Source: Lachnospiraceae bacterium OM04-12BH
GTDB lineage: Bacteria > Bacillota > Clostridia > Lachnospirales > Lachnospiraceae
Direction of reading: 5' to 3'
Assembly: GCA_003490145.1 (NCBI GenBank)
Contig: QULQ01000004.1
Location: 186,001 to 250,000, forward strand
DNA length: 64,000 bases
In this document: positions 50,538-59,588 of the stretch, piece after piece
How positions within the stretch are numbered: the stretch's first letter is position 1
How the letters are laid out: every line of letters begins with the position of its first letter
Notes under the pieces: generated by a model
What the model was told of the DNA's origin: nothing
What the model saw: only the letters and a program-made list of their open reading frames with translations
Databases searched by the model: none
Made by a program: the position numbers and the translations under genes

Positions 50538-50574
50538 TTGACAAAATAATCAAAGCGTCATATACTTAATTCGA
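50538..50574 (+). promoter_or_regulatory. Distal promoter with operator-like 14-mer
   Basis: A consensus TTGACA (50538-50543), a 17-bp spacer and TATACT (50561-50566). The -10 box begins the 14-mer TATACTTAATTCGA (50561-50574), which recurs at 50662. Confidence 0.75.
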
Positions 50575-50638
50575 AGATAGAAAAAAGATAAACACGGATT
50601 TCTATTTCTAAAATAATTATAAAATTGCATACTGCCCA

Positions 50639-50675
50639 TTGAAAAAAAGAAAATAGAATTGTATACTTAATTCGA
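50639..50675 (+). promoter_or_regulatory. Proximal promoter with the same operator-like 14-mer
   Basis: TTGAAA (50639-50644), a 17-bp spacer and TATACT (50662-50667), continuing as the identical 14-mer to 50675. The two copies are 101 bp apart. The ROK protein encoded just downstream is the likely binder. Confidence 0.75.
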
Positions 50676-50703
50676 TATTAAAAATTAGTAGGTGGTATGA
50701 TAG

Positions 50704-51756
50704 ATGGATAAGAAATCTTTAAAGGATGTAAAAAGGAATAATACAGCAAAGGTGCTGGAATACATTTTAAAACAGGGGCCTGTTTCCAGAATTGAGATAG
50801 CGGAACAAAGTAGATTTTCGCCAAGTACCGTAAGTATGGCTGTGTCGCTTCTTTTGAAAGACGGAATAGTTGAGGAAGTACGGGAAGGCGTATCTACTGG
50901 CGGAAGAAAACCGATCCTTTTGCAGATGAAGGAAGACTACGGATGTATTATTACGGTTTCTGTTTTGAGAAACGGTGTGAATGCGGAGGTGTTTGATCTG
51001 TCCGGTAAACGGATTGCGGAACGGACGCTGATATCGCGGTATACTTCCGGCAATCGACTTTTAAAGGTGATAGGTGGTTTTGTACAGGAAATTCAGAATG
51101 GGAAAACAGAACTTCCGACGCGTATCATTGGACTGGGTCTTTTGTGCCAGGATGATCTGCCGGAGTATGATTTAATGACAGAATTTTCCACATCTCTTTC
51201 TTCAGACTTGATTCGTCTTGAGACGGCTTTGGCTACCAGATGTGGAGTTCCGGTAAAGAAGGAACTTCTGAATCGTTATAATCTAAATTATTATCTGAAG
51301 ACGGCTGATGCAAGCTGCACAGATTATGCTTATGTGAATATTGGAGAACGAATCACGGCAAGCTTTGTGCTGAACCGGAAAATGATTCATAATTCGAAGG
51401 ATTCTATTTTCGATATCAGTTCCGCAGTCCTGAGCGGAAGTTTTGCCGGGTATGAGAATAATCCCGGAGGCCCGATGGCCATTGCCCAGGAAACGGCTCT
51501 GAAGAGTTTTTCTGCGGATAAACTTGCAGAAAAGCTTACCCAGGTAATTAAAAGTGCGCTGTTATTCTTCCCGGTCAAGGATGTATTTATCGGAGGACAG
51601 GTGGAAGGACTGGAGCAGGTGGTAGAAAAGATATCGCAGAATTTTGCGTTTCAACCGGTGATTCGTAAAGCGGGAGAACCGGGAAAACAGATTTGTGACA
51701 TTTTTGCACGTCAGATTTTGTGGGAAAACTGTTACGCCCTGATTGAAGTAAATTAA
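50704..51756 (+). CDS. ROK-family transcriptional regulator
   Basis: A 350-residue regulator. The N-terminal winged helix is typical of ROK/NagC/XylR repressors (NTAKVLEYILKQGPVSRIEIAEQSRFSPSTVSMAVSLLL-type pattern, then STGGRKPILLQM). The C-terminal actin-like domain is degenerate: it lacks the ATP-phosphate DxGxT motif and the CxCGxxGC zinc loop of ROK kinases, so it should bind a ligand but not phosphorylate it. It heads the 50.7-59.5 kb operon and probably represses it at the duplicated 14-mer promoters. The inducing ligand would identify the pathway substrate. Confidence 0.85.
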   Translation: MDKKSLKDVKRNNTAKVLEYILKQGPVSRIEIAEQSRFSPSTVSMAVSLLLKDGIVEEVREGVSTGGRKPILLQMKEDYGCIITVSVLRNGVNAEVFDLSGKRIAERTLISRYTSGNRLLKVIGGFVQEIQNGKTELPTRIIGLGLLCQDDLPEYDLMTEFSTSLSSDLIRLETALATRCGVPVKKELLNRYNLNYYLKTADASCTDYAYVNIGERITASFVLNRKMIHNSKDSIFDISSAVLSGSFAGYENNPGGPMAIAQETALKSFSADKLAEKLTQVIKSALLFFPVKDVFIGGQVEGLEQVVEKISQNFAFQPVIRKAGEPGKQICDIFARQILWENCYALIEVN

Positions 51757-51872
51757 CGTATCCTTAGGCATAATCTGTTTTCCTGTTTGATATAAAAGAA
51801 CTTAAAGGCGGTACATAAAACTGCGCAGGTGTGGCCGTTTTTAAATAATAAAACAAAAAGGAGAAATGTGAT

Positions 51873-53183
51873 ATGCTTCAAGGTATACTGATTTTGTTGT
51901 TTATGCTTGTTATCATGGGTCTTATGGTTACCCGTAAGATACCGACAGTACTGGCACTTTTTGTACTGGCTGTTGGAATCTGTCTGATAGGTGGAGTCCC
52001 GGCTGTGGCCACGGATGCGGATGGCAATGCCATAGGTTTTTTACAGGCCGTTATTCAGGCGGGTGCTCTCCGGCTTGGTGACCCGATTATGGTAGCGATT
52101 TTTGCAGGATGGCTCGGTATGGTGATGGAAAAAACACGTATCAGTGAAACAATGATTAAAAAGGGAGCTGAACTTGGCGGCGATAAGACCCTGATTGTAA
52201 CCCTGGTACTGTTTATCATCGCATCCATTTTGTTCTCTGTAGTAAATGGACTGGGAACCGTAATCATGGTTGGTACGATTGTGATTCCGATTCTAGTTTC
52301 AGTAGGTGTGGATAAGTTTACCGCTTCTGCTGTAATGCTCTTTTCCTATTGTGTAGGAAATAACGTGAATTTATCAAATGTAAACGCAATTGGTGCAATT
52401 TTGGGAACCAGCTTCGATGACACATTTTTAATTCAGGCAATTTGCGCTGCAGGTGCTTTTGTCTCTGGCATCATATTCTTTGTAGTTCGTTGTAAAAAGG
52501 TGGGAAGAAAATTTGCTTTTTCTGCTCCGGTAGGAGAGGCTGAGGATGATGTCTATCAGATAAAAGGAATCATGGGTGGTCTGGCGATGATTACGCCATT
52601 GATTCCGCTGATTTTGGTTATCGGCTTTAAGTTTCCGCTGATTATTTCTTTTATGATTGCGATTGTATGGGCCTGTATCTTCACCAGCCTGAAGGCCGGA
52701 TGGAGCCGGACCATGAATATGCTGACCAAGACCCTGTTTGATGGATTTTCCGCGACAGCGCCGTCGGCGATGCTGATGATTGGTATCGGAATGCTGCTTC
52801 TGGCTATCAATCAGCCTTCTGTAAAGACATCTCTGGAGCCGATTATGCGTGTGGTTACACCGAACGGTCTGGTTTCCTTCCTGCTATTCTTCATTGTACT
52901 GGCTCCGTTGTGCCTGTACCGTGGACCGCTGAACCTGTGGGGCCTGGGAGCTGGAATTGCGGCTCTGATGGTGGGCATGAATATCCTTCCGGTCAATGCG
53001 GTAATGGGAGGCTTTGCGTCCGTATCCGTTATGCAGCTGCTGTGCTGTCCGACCAATACTCATAATGTATGGGTAACAAGCTATACAGGCGAAGAGGTAA
53101 CATCTGTTACCAAACGTCTCCTGCCCTGGATCTGGCCGGTTGTTATCGTCGGTGTCGTAGTGAGCGCAGTGATGTGGATGTAA
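51873..53183 (+). CDS. Multi-pass permease, ion-transporter superfamily-like
   Basis: A 436-residue membrane protein with about 11-12 helices in two halves. It starts MLQGILILLFMLVIMGLMVTRK and contains polar re-entrant-type segments in each half (VNGLGTVIMVGTIVIP and YRGPLNLWGLGAGIAALM, plus CVGNNVNLSNVNAIGAI). The layout resembles GntP/CitMHS-type carriers for organic anions, but I cannot name the family with confidence. An aaaaggag site precedes the ATG. As second gene of the operon it is the likely uptake system for the pathway substrate. Confidence 0.7.
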   Translation: MLQGILILLFMLVIMGLMVTRKIPTVLALFVLAVGICLIGGVPAVATDADGNAIGFLQAVIQAGALRLGDPIMVAIFAGWLGMVMEKTRISETMIKKGAELGGDKTLIVTLVLFIIASILFSVVNGLGTVIMVGTIVIPILVSVGVDKFTASAVMLFSYCVGNNVNLSNVNAIGAILGTSFDDTFLIQAICAAGAFVSGIIFFVVRCKKVGRKFAFSAPVGEAEDDVYQIKGIMGGLAMITPLIPLILVIGFKFPLIISFMIAIVWACIFTSLKAGWSRTMNMLTKTLFDGFSATAPSAMLMIGIGMLLLAINQPSVKTSLEPIMRVVTPNGLVSFLLFFIVLAPLCLYRGPLNLWGLGAGIAALMVGMNILPVNAVMGGFASVSVMQLLCCPTNTHNVWVTSYTGEEVTSVTKRLLPWIWPVVIVGVVVSAVMWM

Positions 53184-53205
53184 AAAAATTTCACAGAGTA
53201 AAAAA

Positions 53206-53242
53206 TGTTGCGGCCTGTAGTATTATAGGTCGCAACACTTTT
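53206..53242 (+). terminator. Intra-operon hairpin after the permease gene
   Basis: An 11-bp stem TGTTGCGGCCT/AGGTCGCAACA (one G-T) with T4 after it. It probably reduces read-through into the catabolic genes or protects the permease mRNA end. Confidence 0.7.
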
Positions 53243-53264
53243 AAACAGAAAAAGAGGTAGGAAC

Positions 53265-55412
53265 ATGAAAGTTAGAATTGGAATTGACGTAGGCGGTACC
53301 TTTACGGATGCAGCGCTGATCAATAATGATACGTTTGAACTGGTCAGCACAGCCAAGGTACCTACGACCCATAAGGATAAAGCAGGCGTAGCAGCCGGTA
53401 TCGTGCAGGTACTGCGTGAGATCATGGAGAAAAATCAGGTAAAGCCGGAAGATGTAGTATTTATTTCCCATGGAACGACACAGGCGACCAATGCCCTGCT
53501 GGAAGGCGACGTAGTAAAAGTAGGTATTGTAACCATCGGAAAAGGAATTGAGGGCGCCAAGTCCAAGAGCGATACGGTCATGGGCGACATTCCCCTGACG
53601 GCTACCAAGAGCCTTCATTCAGAAAATACGTATGTGGAGAGTGAAACCGAAGCATTTTGCCAGAATGCAGCTGAGGCAGTGATACGGCTTCAGGAAAAAG
53701 GCTGTGAGGCAATCGTGGCGGCTGAGGCGTTCAGTGTAGATCATCCGGAGAACGAGACGAAGGTTTCGGAGATCTGCCAGGAAAAGGGAATTACAGCGAC
53801 AGCCACCAACGAGATATCCAAGCTTTATGGCCTGAAGGTAAGAACACGTACCGCGGTTGTCAACGCCAGCATTATGCCAAAGATGCTGGATGCAGCCAAT
53901 ATGACAGAATCCAGTATTAAAAAAGCCGGAATTCAGACGCCACTTATGGTAATGCGTTGTGACGGTGGTGTAATGACAGTAGATGAGGTGCGTAGAAGAC
54001 CGATTTTGACGATTCTGTCCGGTCCTGCAGCAGGAGTGGCCGGAGCGCTGATGTATGAGAAGTTGACCAACGGTATCTTCCTAGAGGTAGGAGGAACCAG
54101 TACGGATATCTCCTGTGTGAAAGATGGAAAGGTCATGGTCAAATACGCCGAGGTAGGCGGTCACAAGACCTATCTGACTTCTCTGGATGTGCGCACAGTG
54201 GGCATCGGCGGCGGAAGTATGATTCAGATTGAAAATGGAAAAATTTCAGATGTAGGGCCTAGAAGCGTACATATTGCAGGTCTGGATTATGAGGTCTATT
54301 CTGACAGCGCAGATATTGTTGACCCGGTTCTCTGTGCGATAAAGCCCACGGATACAGACCCGGATTACGCGTATGTGCAGTGTTCTAACGGAAAAAAATT
54401 TGCCCTGTCTCTGGCAGGCGCGGCCAATCTCGCCGGTTATGTAAAGGACGAGGATTATGCAAAAGGAAACGTGGAGGCAGCGAGAAAGGCATGGAAGCCG
54501 CTGGCTGACAACATGGGAATGTCTGTGGAGGAAGCGGCGAAGGAAGCGCTTCGGTTGTCTGCCGTGAAGAATGGAAAGGTTGTAAAAGCACTGATTGAAG
54601 ATTACAATATGGATCCGAGAACCATTGTGCTGGTAGGCGGAGGCGGAGGTGCGGCTGCGGTGGTACCTCATTTGGCAGAAACCCTGTCCATGAAACACCG
54701 GAATGCGAAAAATGCGTCGGTTATCTCGACCATCGGTGTAGCGCTGGCTATGATTCGCGATACGGTAGAGCGTACCATTGCTAATCCAACTCAGGAGGAC
54801 ATTCTGGCTGTGCGACGTGAGGCGGAAGAACGAGCCATTCATTCCGGTGCGTCACCGGAGACCGTAGAGGTATCGGTGGAGGTTGATGCGACGAAAAACA
54901 TGGTAAGAGCTATTGCTATCGGTACGACAGAGCTTCGTTCCAAGGATCTGACTAATCGAAAACTGACAGAGGAGGAGATTCGCAAAAAAGTAGCAGAGCA
55001 CTTGAATACAGACATAAAGAATGTCTATACAGCGGCAGGCAACGGAATGATGTATGCAATGCAATATAAGATGGAGAGAAAAAAACTCTTTGGCCTGATT
55101 AAATCAGTGAGCAAGCCTACAGCAATTGCGGATGAAGAAGGTGTTATTCGTCTTCAGAAAAAGAATGGAAAAGTGTACATGACAGATGGAAAAAACTGGG
55201 AGAATGCATTGCTTCGGGCAGTAGACAATATGACGGATTACAATGACGGAGGCAAAACGTTGCCCAATACCTATCTGATATTTGGAAAGCGAATCCTGGA
55301 TCTATCCGGACTTTTGGACGAAGCACAGATGAAGTCTCTGGCAGAGGTAGAACTTGCAGCAGTCCGGGAGGATGATCAGCTGATGATTCTGACCTCAGCA
55401 CGAACAGACTAA
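53265..55412 (+). CDS. Hydantoinase/oxoprolinase-family ATPase (HyuA-like)
   Basis: A 715-residue protein of the hydantoinase A/oxoprolinase family, which use ATP to open amide rings such as hydantoins or 5-oxoproline. The N-terminal nucleotide loop is GIDVGGTFTDAALI (about 6-19), followed by HGTTQATNALLEG. The second half has SGPAAGVAGAL, LEVGGTSTDIS and VGIGGGSMIQIENG, all typical. No HyuB partner is encoded here, as also in acetophenone carboxylase-like or stand-alone members, so the reaction may differ. It is third in the operon, 23 bp past the hairpin. The exact substrate is unknown. Confidence 0.88.
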   Translation: MKVRIGIDVGGTFTDAALINNDTFELVSTAKVPTTHKDKAGVAAGIVQVLREIMEKNQVKPEDVVFISHGTTQATNALLEGDVVKVGIVTIGKGIEGAKSKSDTVMGDIPLTATKSLHSENTYVESETEAFCQNAAEAVIRLQEKGCEAIVAAEAFSVDHPENETKVSEICQEKGITATATNEISKLYGLKVRTRTAVVNASIMPKMLDAANMTESSIKKAGIQTPLMVMRCDGGVMTVDEVRRRPILTILSGPAAGVAGALMYEKLTNGIFLEVGGTSTDISCVKDGKVMVKYAEVGGHKTYLTSLDVRTVGIGGGSMIQIENGKISDVGPRSVHIAGLDYEVYSDSADIVDPVLCAIKPTDTDPDYAYVQCSNGKKFALSLAGAANLAGYVKDEDYAKGNVEAARKAWKPLADNMGMSVEEAAKEALRLSAVKNGKVVKALIEDYNMDPRTIVLVGGGGGAAAVVPHLAETLSMKHRNAKNASVISTIGVALAMIRDTVERTIANPTQEDILAVRREAEERAIHSGASPETVEVSVEVDATKNMVRAIAIGTTELRSKDLTNRKLTEEEIRKKVAEHLNTDIKNVYTAAGNGMMYAMQYKMERKKLFGLIKSVSKPTAIADEEGVIRLQKKNGKVYMTDGKNWENALLRAVDNMTDYNDGGKTLPNTYLIFGKRILDLSGLLDEAQMKSLAEVELAAVREDDQLMILTSARTD

Positions 55413-55423
55413 AGGAGAACTAT

Positions 55424-56002
55424 ATGAAGCAATATCCTTTTCCCGATAAAGAGAGCAGTATGCAGATTTTGCTGACAGATTATATGATTCATAAGATACC
55501 AAAAGATAAGATAAGGGATGTTTTTGAAATGGCCTGGGCAGTTGGGAAAACTCAGGCAGAGCAGTTCCTAGAGCAGTACCGGGAGAATGAGCTTCCTGCT
55601 ATGCTGGACATCCTGAAAAAGGATCAGGTAAAAATTACTTGTGAAGATGTCGATAATGTGCTGGGAAAATACCGGTATTTCTGTGAATATTTGTCCGGGA
55701 AAAATCAGCTGACCATATATAAGAAATCAGTGAAACTCTGGAGTGAGCACAATGAAATGTCTTATGAGAATGGGCTGAACCTGATTCTTTATCATGAGTA
55801 TTTTCATTATCTGGAGCAGAATCAGATTGGTATGCTATCGGCAAGATATCAGGTCCCTATTCTGAAAATTGGGCCAATCTGCGTTGGGAAAACGGGGGTT
55901 CCGGCACTGAGCGAGATAGGAGCGAATGCATTTGCATGGGTATGTTGGGAAAAGGGGTTGAAAGAGAAGGAGGAAAATCATGCAGTATACGAAGCAGATT
56001 GA
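55424..56002 (+). CDS. Small zincin-like protein with HExxH motif
   Basis: A 192-residue soluble protein I do not recognise. It carries HEYFHYLE (about 124-131), an HExxH zinc-peptidase motif, and a possible third ligand about 40 residues on in LSEIGANAFAW. There is no signal peptide. The N-terminal half is helical and charged. It is tightly packed between the hydantoinase-like gene (11 bp) and the flavoprotein gene (23 bp overlap), so it belongs to the pathway rather than being an insertion. It could process or chaperone a partner enzyme, or be an amidohydrolase using the zinc site; neither is shown. Confidence 0.75.
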   Translation: MKQYPFPDKESSMQILLTDYMIHKIPKDKIRDVFEMAWAVGKTQAEQFLEQYRENELPAMLDILKKDQVKITCEDVDNVLGKYRYFCEYLSGKNQLTIYKKSVKLWSEHNEMSYENGLNLILYHEYFHYLEQNQIGMLSARYQVPILKIGPICVGKTGVPALSEIGANAFAWVCWEKGLKEKEENHAVYEAD

Positions 56003-57350
56003 CAGAATTATAGAGACAGATGTGCTGGTGATCGGAGGCGGTTCTGCCGGGTTTGGAGCAGCGGTGGCTGCTGCACGGAACGGAGCGAAAACTTTGTTAA
56101 TTGAGCGGGAGCAGATGCTGGGCGGAATGGCGACCGGAGGTCTGGTGGGTCCATTTATGACCTGCTATAACGACGAGCCGACAGAGCAGATTGTGAAAGG
56201 AATTTTTGATGAACTCTGTACCCGTACAGAGGAGCGCGGAGGCGCTATTCATCCTTCCAGAGTAGAAGGTATGAGCACCTACAGTTCGTACTATATAAAA
56301 AGTCATTGTCATGTGACGCCATTTTCTTCAGAAATATTGGAAGTAGTAATGGAGGAAATGGTACGTGAGGCCGGTGCAGAAATCCTGTATGATGTACAGG
56401 TATGTGATGTGCTGACTGATGGAGGGAAGATTACAGGCGTAGTGGCAGCCATGAAAGAGGGAATGGCAGTATTTTGCGCAAAGACCTATATCGACTGTAC
56501 CGGAGATGCAGACGTGGTTTACTTTGCAGGCGGTGATTTCGTAAAGGGCGATGAGAAGGATGGAGTAATGCAACCGGTTACCCTGTTCTTTGAAGTAGGC
56601 AATATCGATCGAGAGAAGTTTGTGGGCGCTTTGGAAGAGAAAAAAGCGAAGGGCGAGCTGGGAATTCCGGGCGAAAACTGCTGGTCCTGGTATATTAAAG
56701 AAGCACGCGCCAACGGCGACTGGGATATCGACCGCCACGAGGTGGGAAATTATGAGGAACCCATTAAAGGCCGCTGGAAAATCAATACTACCCGTATGGC
56801 TTACGTAGACGCAACCAGGACAGAGGAAATCAGCAAGGCTGTCATGGAAGGCCGCCGTCAGGTATTTGAAGTACTTCATTTTCTGCAGAAGTATGTTCCA
56901 GGGTGTGAGAATATTGAGCTAATTGAGATGGCCTCTCGTCTGGGTGTACGGGAAACAAGACATATCAAGGGACAGTATAAGCTGACTACAGAGGATATCC
57001 TGGATAGAAAGCATTTTGAGGATGCCATCTGTACCTTTGCTTATGCTATAGATATTCATAATTCAGAGGGCGGCGGAGCAACTTTCCACCAAGTGAATGA
57101 TTACTATACGATTCCATTCCGCTGTCTGGTTCCGGAAAAGATAGAGAACCTTCTAGTAGCCGGAAGATGCATCAGCGGAACCTCTGGCGCGGCAGCCAGT
57201 TACCGTGTGATTCCCTGCTGCATTGCTACAGGACAGGCAGCGGGAACTGCGGCAGCGTTGGCGCTGGGAGAAGGCTGTGAAGCCGGGGATGTACCGACGG
57301 AGAAGCTGAGAGAGACGTTGACTAGACAGGGAGCAGTGATTAAGGATTGA
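55980..57350 (+). CDS. FAD-dependent oxidoreductase (FAD_oxidored, PF12831 type)
   Basis: A 456-residue flavoprotein. TDVLVIGGGSAGFGAAVAAARNGAKTLLIER is the FAD-binding loop, followed by LGGMATGGLVGPFM. YIDCTGDADVVYFAGG and the C-terminal LLVAGRCISGTSGAAASYRVIPCCIATGQAAG are typical of the FAD_oxidored family often found in sugar and aromatic catabolic operons. The start overlaps the zincin gene and the stop overlaps the hydrolase start by four bases (TTGA). It likely oxidises or dehydrogenates the pathway intermediate. Confidence 0.88.
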   Translation: MQYTKQIDRIIETDVLVIGGGSAGFGAAVAAARNGAKTLLIEREQMLGGMATGGLVGPFMTCYNDEPTEQIVKGIFDELCTRTEERGGAIHPSRVEGMSTYSSYYIKSHCHVTPFSSEILEVVMEEMVREAGAEILYDVQVCDVLTDGGKITGVVAAMKEGMAVFCAKTYIDCTGDADVVYFAGGDFVKGDEKDGVMQPVTLFFEVGNIDREKFVGALEEKKAKGELGIPGENCWSWYIKEARANGDWDIDRHEVGNYEEPIKGRWKINTTRMAYVDATRTEEISKAVMEGRRQVFEVLHFLQKYVPGCENIELIEMASRLGVRETRHIKGQYKLTTEDILDRKHFEDAICTFAYAIDIHNSEGGGATFHQVNDYYTIPFRCLVPEKIENLLVAGRCISGTSGAAASYRVIPCCIATGQAAGTAAALALGEGCEAGDVPTEKLRETLTRQGAVIKD

Positions 57351-58480
57351 AAAACTGGTACAGTATCTGGGGATACCGAAGTCTGGATTTCGGGGCATTC
57401 CCGCTTTATGTGGAAAATGAGACAGAGTATGTGGAGATCTGTGCGTTTCCGCCATGCGAAGCATTTAAGATAAGATTCCAGAATACCTTCGGAACAGAAA
57501 CACTTCATATAGAAGAGGCATGGCTTGTGGTCAGAGATGGGAAAAAATGTCCTGTCACTGTGAACGGACAGCGTCGGATAGCGGTATCACCTGGAAAAAG
57601 GATCTGGTCAGATGAAGTGATCCAGAAGGCAGAAGCAGGGCAAAAGATACAGATCAAGCTTCGATGGTCCGGAAAGAATGTGGTGAAGAGTGCCTGTACC
57701 TTTCTGGCAAATTCCATGACGGGTGTATGGTATTCGAAAAATGAAGGTGGATTGACCGGAAGTTTTTTTGAAAAAGAACCATTACATCAATGTGTGACAG
57801 GTCTGGATCAAATCGCTGTGTGGACGGAAGAACCTGTCTTTACAGTAGTAGCTTTTGGGGATTCCATTACCCATATGTCCCGGTGGACAGCTCCATTTGC
57901 AGAGCGATTGCTGGAGACGTATCAGGGCAGGGTAACGTTACTGAATATGGGGATCTGTGGAAACCGGCTTTTGCATGATGCTTCCGTGGGTTCCGGACAT
58001 GGAGGCTGGTTCGGAGAGCGTGGAATTGTCCGTTTTGAGCGGGACGTATTTGCAAATGGATTTGTACCAGACGCAGTGATTTTGTTAGAGGGTATCAATG
58101 ATATCCTACATCCGGCAATAGGGGAAGCTCCCCCGGAGGAGGCAGTCAGTGCGGAAGAGATAGTGGCAGGCCTGGAAAGCTGCGCGGATACGGCACACTA
58201 TCATCAGACAAAGATTTATGCGGCGACTTTGCTTCCGTTCAAAGGCTGTAAGGATCACTGGCGTCCCTGGCATGAAGAAAAACGTAACTGTGTGAATGAT
58301 TTGCTTCGTCGGTCAACAGTATTTGATGAAATTTTTGATTTTGACAGTTGGGCGAAGGATCCCGCAGACGAGAGCAGGTTGAACCCCAAGGGTGGCTCAG
58401 AGGATAAACTGCATCCGGGTATCGAAGGCGGGAAAACATTGGCAGAGCAGATCGATCTTTCCCTGCTTTGCGGAAAATAA
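57347..58480 (+). CDS. SGNH/GDSL-family hydrolase with N-terminal beta domain
   Basis: A 377-residue cytoplasmic hydrolase. An N-terminal beta-sandwich (about 1-150) is followed by an SGNH domain: block I FGDSIT (about 171), block II/III GICGNRLLHD and ILLEGINDI, and block V DKLHPG with the catalytic Asp and His. Such enzymes remove acyl groups from sugars or other small molecules. No signal peptide, so it acts on an imported substrate. The TTG start overlaps the upstream stop (TTGA), giving tight translational coupling. An ADH gene follows after 16 bp. Confidence 0.88.
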   Translation: MKNWYSIWGYRSLDFGAFPLYVENETEYVEICAFPPCEAFKIRFQNTFGTETLHIEEAWLVVRDGKKCPVTVNGQRRIAVSPGKRIWSDEVIQKAEAGQKIQIKLRWSGKNVVKSACTFLANSMTGVWYSKNEGGLTGSFFEKEPLHQCVTGLDQIAVWTEEPVFTVVAFGDSITHMSRWTAPFAERLLETYQGRVTLLNMGICGNRLLHDASVGSGHGGWFGERGIVRFERDVFANGFVPDAVILLEGINDILHPAIGEAPPEEAVSAEEIVAGLESCADTAHYHQTKIYAATLLPFKGCKDHWRPWHEEKRNCVNDLLRRSTVFDEIFDFDSWAKDPADESRLNPKGGSEDKLHPGIEGGKTLAEQIDLSLLCGK

Positions 58481-58496
58481 AAAGGAGAAAACCAGA

Positions 58497-59522
58497 ATGA
58501 GAAGTGCAGTATTTTACGGAAAACATGATTTGAGAATTGAAGATCATGAGATGCCAAAGGTGGGACCGAAGGATGTATTGATTCAAGTAAAGGCCTGTGG
58601 TGTGTGCGGAACAGATGTACATATTTATGAAGGGGACAAAGGAGCAGCAGAGGTAACGCCCCCGACGATTCTGGGGCATGAATTTTCTGGCGTGATAACC
58701 GAAGTAGGAAGTGAAGTGCAGCATTATCAGGTGGGAGACCGGGTATGCATCGATCCGAACTGCTACTGCGGGGCATGTGATCCCTGCAGAAAGGGAGTAG
58801 CTCATTACTGCGAGCATATGATTGGTTATGGAACAACTGTAAACGGCGGTTTCGCAGAATATTGCGCGGTAGATGAGCGTCAGGTTTACAAGCTGGGAGA
58901 GCATACAACATTTGAGCAGGGAGCCATGACGGAACCGGTAGCCTGCTGTCTGCATGGCATGGATATGTGTGAGATTCAGCCGGGACATCAGGTAGTCATC
59001 ATCGGAGGAGGCATGATCGGTCTGTTACAGCTTCAATTGGCAAGGCTGGCAGGAGCCGCGAAAATAGCGCTTCTGGAACCAGTGGAGAGTAAACGTGAAG
59101 TAGCGGAAAAGCTGGGTGCTGATGTGTGCATCGATCCGATTCATGAAGATGTAAAAGCATGCCTGAAGGAGGCGGGCATGACCTGGATTAATACAGTTAT
59201 TGAGTGTGTGGGACGTCCGTCTACCATTGAACAGGCCATCGATATTGCTGGAAATAAAGCAGTTGTTATGATGTTCGGTTTGACTAAACCAGATGAGACG
59301 ATTTCTGTGAAGCCATTTGAAATCTTTCGGAAGGAACTGGAACTAAAGGCTTCTTATATTAATCCTTATACACAGAAAAGAGCGCTGGATCTAATAGATT
59401 CCGGTCGGCTGGATGTAAGCAGCATGGTGTATGAGATATGCGGTCTGGACAGGCTGGCAGATATCTTAGGAAAACCGGAGCTTCGCGCAAAAGGAAAATA
59501 TATTATTTCTCCGGAAAAATAA
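58497..59522 (+). CDS. Zinc-dependent medium-chain alcohol/polyol dehydrogenase
   Basis: A 341-residue NAD(P)-dependent dehydrogenase of the sorbitol/threonine dehydrogenase group. ATG 58497 follows AAAGGAG; the open frame further upstream lies in the hydrolase gene. Catalytic zinc ligands are in CGVCGTDVH and GHEFSG, structural zinc in CYCGACDPCRKGVAHYC, and the NAD loop is VVIIGGGMIGLLQLQL. It is last in the operon before a strong terminator and probably oxidises a polyol or alcohol produced by the preceding enzymes. Confidence 0.93.
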   Translation: MRSAVFYGKHDLRIEDHEMPKVGPKDVLIQVKACGVCGTDVHIYEGDKGAAEVTPPTILGHEFSGVITEVGSEVQHYQVGDRVCIDPNCYCGACDPCRKGVAHYCEHMIGYGTTVNGGFAEYCAVDERQVYKLGEHTTFEQGAMTEPVACCLHGMDMCEIQPGHQVVIIGGGMIGLLQLQLARLAGAAKIALLEPVESKREVAEKLGADVCIDPIHEDVKACLKEAGMTWINTVIECVGRPSTIEQAIDIAGNKAVVMMFGLTKPDETISVKPFEIFRKELELKASYINPYTQKRALDLIDSGRLDVSSMVYEICGLDRLADILGKPELRAKGKYIISPEK

Positions 59523-59540
59523 GATAACAGGATACAAACA

Positions 59541-59588
59541 GAAAGAGGACATTATCAGAGAAAATGTATGATAATGTCCTCTTTCTAT
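59541..59588 (+). terminator. Terminator of the ROK-led catabolic operon
   Basis: A perfect 17-bp stem GAAAGAGGACATTATCA with its exact complement around an 11-base loop, followed by TATTG; the T tract is weak but the stem is very stable. Confidence 0.85.

Larger units (their letters stand above)
50466..50703. other. Regulatory gap before the ROK-led operon
   Basis: AT-rich intergenic DNA with two complete promoters (listed separately) that share an identical 14-bp -10/downstream element. I see no ORF with a ribosome binding site. Confidence 0.7.
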
